Part shown: in pieces, positions 44,862 through 51,530 of the stretch
How positions within the stretch are numbered: position 1 is the stretch's first letter
How the letters are laid out: each line of letters begins with the position of its first letter
NCBI RefSeq assembly: GCF_030418455.1
Contig: NZ_JAUHPW010000001.1
Coordinates: 186,001-250,000, forward strand
Direction: 5' to 3'
Length of the DNA stretch: 64,000 bases
From: Demequina litoralis
GTDB lineage: Bacteria; Actinomycetota; Actinomycetes; Actinomycetales; Demequinaceae
Notes under the pieces: model-generated
Databases searched by the model: none
Seen by the model: only the letters and a program-made list of their open reading frames with translations
What the model was told of the DNA's origin: nothing
Program-made: the position numbers and the translations under genes

Positions 44862-45077
44862 GTGGGCGACTTGCCGCAGCGCGCCTACCTGGCGCGATAC
44901 CGGCGAGCCCCATGGCGCACGGCGGGACCGGCCACCACGATGGGCGCATGGTCATGCAGCGATCTGCCGCGGCGCGTCGCGGCGGGGTGCTCGCGACGGA
45001 CCGCAGTGCGACCGGGGCGTTCCGGCGCGCGACGGTGCCGTGGCCCGGGGTGCACCGGGAGCACCCGAACGCTGGGG

Positions 45078-45112
45078 TAGGCTCCTGCCGCGGCAGCGCG
45101 GCGCTGCCGCGG
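45078..45112 (+). promoter_or_regulatory. -10 element and 5'-terminal hairpin of acyltransferase mRNA
   Basis: TAGGCT (45078-45083) followed, at the predicted start site, by a near-perfect 25-base palindrome: arms CCGCGGCAGCGC (45088-45099) and GCGCTGCCGCGG (45101-45112) around one G. The transcript would begin with a very stable stem ending 20 bases before the ATG, which could protect the 5' end or control translation. Confidence 0.55.
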
Positions 45113-45132
45113 ATGCAGGGGGCCTCCAGCGC

Positions 45133-47271
45133 ATGACCGTTGACGTCTCGGCGACCAGCGCGGCGCCCGACTCCACCGCCAACCGGACGACCAGGCGCGG
45201 CGGGATGCGCCCGGAGATCCAGGGACTACGCGCCCTCGCCGTGGCACTGGTGGTGCTGTACCACGTGTGGCCGGACCGCCTCACGGGCGGCTTCGTCGGT
45301 GTGGACGTCTTCTTCGTCATCTCGGGCTTCCTCATCACCGCGCACCTGGCGAAGGAGGTCGCTGCCACCGGGTCCGTGCGCATCGGGCAGTTCTGGGCGC
45401 GACGCATCCGCCGCCTGCTGCCGGCCTCGCTGCTCGTGCTCCTCGTGTCGGCGATCGCGGTGCTGACGCTCGTGTCGCAGGCGTACTGGCTGCAGTACCT
45501 GCGTGAGATCGTCGCGTCCACGCTGTACGTGCAGAACTGGGAGCTCGCGTCGAGCGCGGTCGACTACCTCGCGGCGGAGAACACCGCGTCACCTGTGCAG
45601 CACTTCTGGTCGCTGTCGACGGAGGAGCAGTTCTACCTCGTCTGGCCGGTGCTGATCGTCGGGGCGGTGTGGCTCGCGAACCGTACGGGCCGTGTGAGCG
45701 CACGCCTCGCGATGCGGGTGGTGCTCGGCGTCATCCTCGCGGCCTCCCTCGTGTGGAGCATCGCTCAGGTGGCGAGCGACCCGGCGGTGGCGTACTTCTC
45801 GACGTTCGTGCGGGCGTGGGAGTTCGCCGCGGGCGGCCTGCTCGGCCTCTTCACCGCGCCGGTCTGGCGCAGCGTCGGCTGGCAGCGGGCGGCGTCGTGG
45901 GCGGGATTCGCGATGATCCTCGTCACCGCCTTCACGTACACCTCGGCGACGCCGTTCCCGGGTGCGTCCGCAGTGCTCCCGGTCGCCGGCACCGTGCTGG
46001 TGATCGCCGCCGGACACGCCGACGGTGCGCTCGGCACCGCCCACCTGTACCGGTGGCGGCCCGTGCAGTACGTCGGCGACATCTCGTACTCGGTGTACCT
46101 GTGGCACTGGCCGCTCATCGTCCTGCTTCCCCTCGTGCTGGACCGCGAGCTGACCGGGGCCGACAAGCTCGCGCTGCTCGCGGCCACGCTCGTGCTGGCG
46201 TCGCTGACGAAGCACCTGGTGGAGGACCGCCTGCGCCTCAACAAGCTGACGAGCCGCCGCTCGGTCGCGGTGACGTTCGCCGCCACGGTGGTCGGCATGG
46301 GCGCGGTGATCGCGCCGGCGGCGTACGGGATCTCCACCATGAACTCGCAGGTCGCCGAGCTCGAGGCCGAGAGGGCCGCCGTGGAGGCATCGATCGAGGA
46401 CGCCGCGCAGACGGGTGCCGAGTCGGAGACATGCGTCGGTGCCCAGGCGCTGGACGGCGACGCGACGTGCGTCACCGATCAGCAGAGGGAGCTCATCCCT
46501 GCGCCTGCGGTGGCCAGCGAGGACATCCCAGAGCTCTACACGGACGAGTGCCGCACCGACATGCCCGAGGTCACGATCAAGCCGTGTCGGTTCGGCGACC
46601 CCGACGGCTCCGTCACGGCGGTGCTGATCGGCGACTCCCACTCCGCCTCGTGGTTCCCCGCCGTCAAACTCGTCGCAGAGAAGCGCGGCTGGGACCTGAC
46701 CGTGTACTTCAAGGCGGGCTGCGCCTGGAACGCCGCGTCGCAGGAATGGGACGAGACGGTTCAGCGCACCAGCTGTGCGCAGTGGAACGAGGACGTCACG
46801 GACCGTCTGCTCGCCGATCCGCCCCAGCTCATCGTCACGTCCGCGCTCTTCGACGATCAGTGGGGCGACGGCGCCGTGGCGGCGCAGATCGCCATCGACG
46901 GCTTCGCGACCTCGTGGAGCGCGCTCGCCGAGGCGGGCTCGACTGTGCTGCCCATCGTGGACACCCCCCAGACCTCCGTGGAGGCCCAGGAGTGCCTCCT
47001 GGCGGGCCAGCCAGGGGCGCTCGACTGCGGCACCCCGCGCGCGACCGCGCTGGACCGTCCGGACGTCATGAGCCTCGCGGCCGCAGAGGTCCCGGGGGTC
47101 GAGGCGGTCGATCTCAACGACTACTTCTGCACCGCCGACTTCTGCCCCTCCGCCATCGGATCGATCACGGTGTACCGCGATCGCGGCCATCTCACCCAGA
47201 CCTACGCGACCACTCTCGCCCCGTACCTCGACGAGCGCATCACCGACACGCTCGGCGCATCGGTGCGTTAG
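45133..47271 (+). CDS. OafA/YrhL-type acyltransferase with SGNH domain
   Basis: A 712-residue membrane O-acyltransferase. The acyltransferase-3 domain (about residues 25-370, ten or so TM helices) has the catalytic His motif RALAVALVVLYHVWP and FVGVDVFFVISGFLI, plus the Glu region QHFWSLSTEEQFYLVWP. A last TM (VAVTFAATVVGMGAVIAP) leads to an extracellular SGNH domain with Ser502 in IGDSHSASW and His686 in DRGHLT. Such proteins acetylate cell-wall or surface polysaccharides. ATG 45133 with a weak GGGGG. A truncated paralogue follows at 47372. Confidence 0.92.
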   Translation: MTVDVSATSAAPDSTANRTTRRGGMRPEIQGLRALAVALVVLYHVWPDRLTGGFVGVDVFFVISGFLITAHLAKEVAATGSVRIGQFWARRIRRLLPASLLVLLVSAIAVLTLVSQAYWLQYLREIVASTLYVQNWELASSAVDYLAAENTASPVQHFWSLSTEEQFYLVWPVLIVGAVWLANRTGRVSARLAMRVVLGVILAASLVWSIAQVASDPAVAYFSTFVRAWEFAAGGLLGLFTAPVWRSVGWQRAASWAGFAMILVTAFTYTSATPFPGASAVLPVAGTVLVIAAGHADGALGTAHLYRWRPVQYVGDISYSVYLWHWPLIVLLPLVLDRELTGADKLALLAATLVLASLTKHLVEDRLRLNKLTSRRSVAVTFAATVVGMGAVIAPAAYGISTMNSQVAELEAERAAVEASIEDAAQTGAESETCVGAQALDGDATCVTDQQRELIPAPAVASEDIPELYTDECRTDMPEVTIKPCRFGDPDGSVTAVLIGDSHSASWFPAVKLVAEKRGWDLTVYFKAGCAWNAASQEWDETVQRTSCAQWNEDVTDRLLADPPQLIVTSALFDDQWGDGAVAAQIAIDGFATSWSALAEAGSTVLPIVDTPQTSVEAQECLLAGQPGALDCGTPRATALDRPDVMSLAAAEVPGVEAVDLNDYFCTADFCPSAIGSITVYRDRGHLTQTYATTLAPYLDERITDTLGASVR

Positions 47272-47371
47272 CGGCTCGCGGCCCGAACCCCACCACCTGA
47301 CCCGATCCACCCGCCCTGCCCGACGGTGCACCCGCCCCGCCGTACCTGACCCTCACCTCACGGAGGAACGC

Positions 47372-48394
47372 TTGCGTCTCACGAAGCTCACGAGCCGGCC
47401 GTCGCTCGTCATCACGTTCGCTGCCGCGCTCGTCGGCATGACCGCGTCGCTCGCGCCGGCCTCAGGTGCGGCAGCGGGCCCAGCGGCCTCCACGACCAGC
47501 ACGGCAGCGACCGCGATCACGACCCTCGCCACCGCCACGACGGCGCGCATCTGCTTCGGTGCGAAGGCGATGGCGCACAACTCGACCTGCGTCACCGACA
47601 CGAGCAAGGCGCTCTCTCCGAGACCGTCCGTCGCCAGCGAGGACGTTCCGGAGATCTACAGCGAGGAGTGCCGCAGCTCGCCCCAGGAGCCCGAGGTCAA
47701 GCCCTGCAGCTTCGGGAAGGCGACCGGCCGGGTGAAGGTCGCGCTGATCGGCGACTCGCACGCCGCGAACTGGTTCCCTGCGGTGAAGTTCGTGGCGGAG
47801 AAGCACGGCTGGGACCTCACGGTCTACTTCAAGGCGTCGTGCCCGTGGAACGCCACCGCGCAGACGTGGGGCGATTCGACGTCGCGCGAGAGCTGCGCGC
47901 AGTGGAACACGGACGTCACGGCGACGCTGCTCGCCGCTCCGCCGGACCTCATCATCACCTCGGCGCTGTTCGGACGCCAGTGGGAGTCGGGCGACGCCGG
48001 GGTCCAGGCCGCGGTCGACGGCTACACGGCCTCGTGGCAGCAGCTGACGGACGCGGGTTCCACGGTGCTGCCCATCGTCGACACCCCGCAGATGTCGGGC
48101 AGGGCTCAGCGCTGCATCCTGAAGAGCAGTCCTCAGACCCGGAACTGTGGCACGCCGAAGACGACCGCGCTGAACGACCCGCCGGTCATCGGCCTCGCGG
48201 CAAGGCGCGTCGAGGGAGTCAGCCCCGTCAAGCTCAACCGGTTCTTCTGCACGAGCACGTTCTGCCCCTACGCGATCGGCTCGGTCACCGTGTACCGCGA
48301 CCGCGGCCATCTGACGGCGACCTACATGCGGACTGTCGGACCGTACCTCAACAAGCGCATCCCGAAGGAGTTCTACGCGCCGAGGTTCCGCTGA
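47372..48394 (+). CDS. Secreted SGNH-domain protein, partial tandem duplicate of the acyltransferase
   Basis: A 340-residue protein matching the C-terminal half of the upstream acyltransferase: RLTKLTSRPSLVITFAAAL against RLNKLTSRRSVAVTFAATV, then IGDSHAANWFPAVKFVAEK with Ser129, CAQWN, VLPIVDTPQ and VYRDRGHLT with His313. The acyltransferase-3 domain is absent. The former last TM now forms an N-terminal signal peptide or anchor. The start is TTG 47372 with GGAGGA at 47362-47367; both lie in sequence homologous to codons of the parent gene at 46221-46233. A free SGNH esterase/transferase is likely. Confidence 0.85.
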   Translation: MRLTKLTSRPSLVITFAAALVGMTASLAPASGAAAGPAASTTSTAATAITTLATATTARICFGAKAMAHNSTCVTDTSKALSPRPSVASEDVPEIYSEECRSSPQEPEVKPCSFGKATGRVKVALIGDSHAANWFPAVKFVAEKHGWDLTVYFKASCPWNATAQTWGDSTSRESCAQWNTDVTATLLAAPPDLIITSALFGRQWESGDAGVQAAVDGYTASWQQLTDAGSTVLPIVDTPQMSGRAQRCILKSSPQTRNCGTPKTTALNDPPVIGLAARRVEGVSPVKLNRFFCTSTFCPYAIGSVTVYRDRGHLTATYMRTVGPYLNKRIPKEFYAPRFR

Positions 48395-48494
48395 CACACG
48401 GGAGCCCCGGGGGAGCGGCACCGGGCATTCCCGGGGGCATGACCAGGGGAGAAGCGGTGAATCAGGGCGCCGGCTCTGGCTGGGCGCTGCAACC

Positions 48495-49763
48495 TCAGAG
48501 GCTCATGCTGCTCTCCACGAAGAGTGCCAGGTCCTCCACCAGCGTCCAGTCCGACTCGGAGGCGGCCTCGGGGGAGATGCCGTCACGCCGCACGTCGATC
48601 ACCCATGCGTCGCCACCTCCCGATGTCACCACCGTCACCACGCCGAACCCGTCCGCGCCCTCCGCGCTGTACCGTGACAGGGCCAGCGTGAGGTAGCGCG
48701 TCGCGCCCACCACGGGCGACCCTTCGCTCGGGTCATCGAGCAACGTGAAGGCCGGATCCGCTCCCCACACCGCGGTCACGGCGTCGTCGAAGGCGAGGTG
48801 GGCGGCCCACGCCGCGTCCTCGAGGCCGATCCCGTAGAGCGCGACGCTCAGATCATCGAAGTGCGACGACGCCGCGATCGCATAGGTGGCGCCGTCGTCG
48901 CGCAGCCCGTGCTCGTCCACCTCCAGGGTGGGCGGGAGCACGACGTCGTAGGTGCCGAGGTCGACGGTGACGGGGGGTTGTTCCGCCGCTGCGTAGGCGT
49001 CGCAGAGGTCCTCGTTCTCGGAGAGGAGGCCGGCGGACCAGGCGGCCGCCCGCTGCCTGGCGCTGCCGCGCGCGGCAGCATCGAACCAGGCGGAGTCTCC
49101 CACCGTCTCGTCGTTGATCACGTACATCATCTTCGCGCCCAACCAGCCGTCGGTGGCGGGATCGAGCTTGACCGGATACTCCTCCGAGGCGAGCGCGGAG
49201 AAGAACATCCCGGTGCGGCAGTCCGCCTGCAGCGAGGCGCCCAGCTCGGTTACGGCCTCCGTGCCCCGCACCGCGGCGACGTGCCGCGCATACTCGTGCG
49301 CGACCACCCAGGCGACCGCCTCATCGCCGCCGAGCGTGGTCGGATCGATGACGGGCTCCGTGCTCGTGGGGACCTCCTCCTCGTACCCCGCGTCGCGCAC
49401 GAGGAACAGCCACCGCAAGTTCAGCAGCACCTGCGCGTCCGCGGCGCAGTAGAAGGACGTGTCGAAGTAGTCCTCGGCGGACTCGGCGCACGACGAGCCA
49501 GGGAGTTCGTCGTCGTCCTCGTCGTAGACCTGGACGCCGGGGGAGGAGAACCCCGGGATGCGCTCCGCCCAGTACTGATCGAGCGACCTCACCGTCCGAT
49601 CGACGAGCTCGGCAGGCCCGATCTCCTCGGTGACTCCGGGCTGGACGCTCGCGAACGCGTTCGGGACCGACGGCAGGCTCGTGGGACCGGCGTCGGACCC
49701 TCCCGAACAGCCGGCTGCTGCTAGTGCGCCCGCGGCCAGCGCCGCCCAGAGCCCCCTGCGCAT
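48495..49763 (-). CDS. Lipoprotein with degenerate neutral zinc metallopeptidase domain
   Basis: A 422-residue lipoprotein (lipobox LAAAGC, Cys19). Residues about 50-250 resemble the YpfJ/neutral zinc metallopeptidase family, but the zinc site HExxH is altered to HEYARH (156-161: the second His is shifted by one and replaced by Arg160), and the downstream ELQADC is SLQADC (177-182), losing the glutamate ligand. It is therefore probably non-catalytic. The C-terminal 170 residues are of unknown fold. Convergent with the SGNH duplicate. ATG at 49763. Confidence 0.78.
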   Translation of the reverse strand: MRRGLWAALAAGALAAAGCSGGSDAGPTSLPSVPNAFASVQPGVTEEIGPAELVDRTVRSLDQYWAERIPGFSSPGVQVYDEDDDELPGSSCAESAEDYFDTSFYCAADAQVLLNLRWLFLVRDAGYEEEVPTSTEPVIDPTTLGGDEAVAWVVAHEYARHVAAVRGTEAVTELGASLQADCRTGMFFSALASEEYPVKLDPATDGWLGAKMMYVINDETVGDSAWFDAAARGSARQRAAAWSAGLLSENEDLCDAYAAAEQPPVTVDLGTYDVVLPPTLEVDEHGLRDDGATYAIAASSHFDDLSVALYGIGLEDAAWAAHLAFDDAVTAVWGADPAFTLLDDPSEGSPVVGATRYLTLALSRYSAEGADGFGVVTVVTSGGGDAWVIDVRRDGISPEAASESDWTLVEDLALFVESSMSL

Positions 49764-49871
49764 GACCCCACAGTAGCGTCCGAATTGTCCGGATGGCTGG
49801 CGGCGTGGATGCTCATCGTCCGGATGCGCTCAGGGGAGACCCCTTCCGGCACCCTCCTAGCGTGACTTGAC

Positions 49872-49885
49872 ATAATGCGCATTAT
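49872..49885. promoter_or_regulatory. Orphan palindrome behind a TTGACA box
   Basis: ATAATGC-GCATTAT, a perfect 14-bp palindrome overlapping TTGACA (49867-49872). It lies in the 165-bp gap upstream of the metallopeptidase-like gene and downstream of the toxin gene. No -10 or gene on the plus strand explains the box. Possibly a binding site for the lipoprotein gene or a remnant of lost DNA. Confidence 0.4.
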
Positions 49886-49928
49886 CGGCGCTACGCGGGA
49901 GCGGGACGAGGCCCGCATCTGGACGGCC

Positions 49929-50351
49929 TCAGCGCGCGGCCCACGGGTTCAACAGGTCCACGCCCAACTCCTCGAAGTCGGCGATGTTGCGTGTCACCAG
50001 CGTCAGCCCATGCGTCGCGGCCGTCGCCGCGATGAGCGTGTCGACGTATGGCCTCGGATTGGGCACGTGAAGTCTCGCCGCGTACGTGGCGACCTCGTCG
50101 GACACCGCAAGGATCCGGCCGGCGAACGCCGTACGCACACGCGTGTCGAGCCACGCGCGCAGCACGGCCCCTTGGCGCGGGTCCTTCCTTTCGCGCTGCA
50201 GCACGCCGCGTTCGAGCTCGAAGAGGCACATCGCGGACGTGTGCAAGAGTTCGAGCGCTACAGAGTCCGCCCACGCGAACACACGTGCATCCACCGCATC
50301 GTGCTTCTTGCGCAACTCGGAGATGACGTTGGTGTCGACCAGGTACGTCAC
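49929..50351 (-). CDS. PIN-domain toxin (VapC/FitB-like)
   Basis: A 140-residue PIN RNase. Acidic active-site residues appear in VDTNVISELR (Asp6), the middle CLFELERG (Glu), PYVDTLIAATA (Asp) and VTRNIADFEELG (Asp). The GTG at 50351 overlaps the antitoxin stop (GTGA), the usual toxin-antitoxin coupling. FitB/VapC toxins cleave tRNA or rRNA. Third-position bias is somewhat weaker than in neighbours, consistent with acquisition by transfer. Confidence 0.9.
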   Translation of the reverse strand: MTYLVDTNVISELRKKHDAVDARVFAWADSVALELLHTSAMCLFELERGVLQRERKDPRQGAVLRAWLDTRVRTAFAGRILAVSDEVATYAARLHVPNPRPYVDTLIAATAATHGLTLVTRNIADFEELGVDLLNPWAAR

Positions 50352-50581
50352 AGCTCGACCTCGCGCTCCACGGGCGCGGTCCGTTCGGGTGCGAAGTCGA
50401 TGTCGTCGTCCGCGGCCAGCTGGCGCGCCAACGAGCGGCCATGCACGGCGAAGGACTCGTATGGGACCAGCACGTACGCGGCGCGGCCTCGATGGGTGAT
50501 GACCACGGGTCCGTCCGTGTCGGCGGCGCGCATCGCCGCCGAGGGATTCTGATTGAACTCGCGTGCGCTGATGGCAGTCAC
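50348..50581 (-). CDS. Phd/YefM-type antitoxin
   Basis: A 77-residue antitoxin. The N-terminal Phd/YefM DNA-binding fold is seen as TAISAREFNQNPSAAMRAAD, PVVITHRGRAAYVLVPYESF; the C-terminal acidic tail (DDDIDFAPERTAPVEREVEL) would wrap the toxin. Start GTG 50581. It neutralises the PIN toxin and, with it, represses the operon via the palindrome just upstream. Confidence 0.88.
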   Translation of the reverse strand: MTAISAREFNQNPSAAMRAADTDGPVVITHRGRAAYVLVPYESFAVHGRSLARQLAADDDIDFAPERTAPVEREVEL

Positions 50582-50598
50582 GGCGTCCTCCCACGAAA

Positions 50599-50616
50599 TG
50601 TAGTGACCTCACTACA
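50599..50616. promoter_or_regulatory. Antitoxin operator palindrome
   Basis: TGTAGTGA-CC-TCACTACA, a perfect palindrome 18 bp upstream of the antitoxin start, in a locally AT-rich promoter. Typical for autoregulated Phd/YefM modules, which use TGTA-type half sites. Confidence 0.7.
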
Positions 50617-50749
50617 ATAACGCGGCGACGCCCGTTGCACATCCCATCCCCAACGGTGCTTCCATGGAAAGGCGCGTTTCGACCTGGAGACCACCGCGAC
50701 ACCCGCGCAGGCGCTCAGAGCGCCCTCACGGACTTAACCGTCCACGACG

Positions 50750-50977
50750 GTGCGCTGGCTGGTGGCCGAATGCAGCCACGGGGGCGGTGGCGCCGGTTTC
50801 GCCCGCATCTCCCCCGGCATCAACGGCGCCCACCGCATGCACGTCGAGTGGACGCTCGACGACCCCACGCGCCAGAAGGCAGTGCTGTTCGTCTACCGCC
50901 ACGCACCCATGCGCCCGCTCATCCGCCGGTTCTGGGTATCCGCTCTCGACCGGCACGCGGCGGAGAATGCCGCCTGA
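50750..50977 (+). CDS. Possible small protein (75 aa), orphan
   Basis: A 75-codon frame with strong third-position G/C, starting GTG 50750 (MRWLVAECSHGGGGAG...; HVEWTLDDPTRQKAVLFVYR). No Shine-Dalgarno and no family recognised; an internal ATG (MHVEWTLDD) is an alternative start. It could be a gene fragment left beside the toxin module. The 168-bp region before it and the 177-bp region after it contain only the TA operator and the rbpA promoter. Confidence 0.4.
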   Translation: MRWLVAECSHGGGGAGFARISPGINGAHRMHVEWTLDDPTRQKAVLFVYRHAPMRPLIRRFWVSALDRHAAENAA

Positions 50978-51086
50978 CCGGGTGTCGGCGCGTACGGGAG
51001 CCGACCCGCGCATCGTCCACAGCCGGCAGACGCGCCGGAGGCCCGCGAAAGCGTGCCGGTGAACGCACGGTTCCCGCGTGGAACCA

Positions 51087-51112
51087 GGAACAACTCAGGC
51101 GCTACGCTCGTT
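51087..51112 (+). promoter_or_regulatory. SigR/SigH-type promoter of rbpA
   Basis: GGAAC (51087-51091), exactly 18 bases, then GTT (51110-51112): the consensus of SigR/SigH/SigE-type ECF promoters (GGAAY-N18-GTT). rbpA in Streptomyces is a known SigR target. A second GGAAC (51080-51084) sits seven bases upstream. A TACGCT (51103-51108) may be a housekeeping -10 in addition. Confidence 0.75.
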
Positions 51113-51154
51113 ATGTCCGCGTGCAGGCGCCCGCCTGCCGGAAGGAGGACGCCC

Positions 51155-51487
51155 ATGGCCGACCGCGCGCTTCGAGGAATGCGACTGGGCACCCAGTCGA
51201 TGGAATCGATCCACAACGCCGAGCTCGCCGAGCGCGTCGAGGTGCACTACGACTGCCCCAACGGTCACGTGCTCGCGATGCCGTTCTCGGTCGAGGCCGA
51301 CGTCCCCCTCTCGTGGGAATGCCACTGCGGAGCGCTCGCGCTCCTGCGGGACGGCGACCGACCCGAGCCCAAGGACGTCAAGCCGCAGCGTACCCACTGG
51401 GACATGCTGCTCGAGCGTCGCACGATCCCTGAGCTGGAGGAGCTGCTGGAGGAGCGTCTCGAGCTGCTCCGCGCCAGCCGCCGCTAA
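51155..51487 (+). CDS. rbpA: RNA polymerase-binding protein RbpA
   Basis: A 110-residue RbpA that binds the housekeeping sigma factor and stabilises open complexes. The zinc-ribbon-like core shows YDCPNGHVLAMPFSVEADVP and WECHCGALAL (Cys/His ligands), the basic linker ends in KPQRTHWDMLLERRT, and the C-terminal sigma-interaction helix is PELEELLEERLELLR. Normal length. ATG 51155 after GAAGGAGG. Stress-inducible via the ECF-type promoter upstream; followed by a strong terminator. Confidence 0.96.
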   Translation: MADRALRGMRLGTQSMESIHNAELAERVEVHYDCPNGHVLAMPFSVEADVPLSWECHCGALALLRDGDRPEPKDVKPQRTHWDMLLERRTIPELEELLEERLELLRASRR

Positions 51488-51497
51488 GACTCGAATC

Positions 51498-51527
51498 GAA
51501 GGGACCCTCGCCTCGGCGGGGGTCCCT
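51498..51527. terminator. Bidirectional terminator between rbpA and GH3
   Basis: AAGGGACCC (51498-51506) pairs with GGGTCCCTT (51519-51527), continued by an imperfect CGCC/GGCG stem, followed by CCTC. It sits between convergent rbpA and the glycosidase gene and ends 4 bp before the latter's stop. Confidence 0.8.
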
Positions 51528-51530
51528 TCC

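Noticed and set aside
49875-50552. Plus-strand frame beginning inside the ATAATGCGCATTAT palindrome
   Set aside because: Lies antisense to the toxin/antitoxin genes, Arg-rich, no family; the TA genes on the minus strand are clear.
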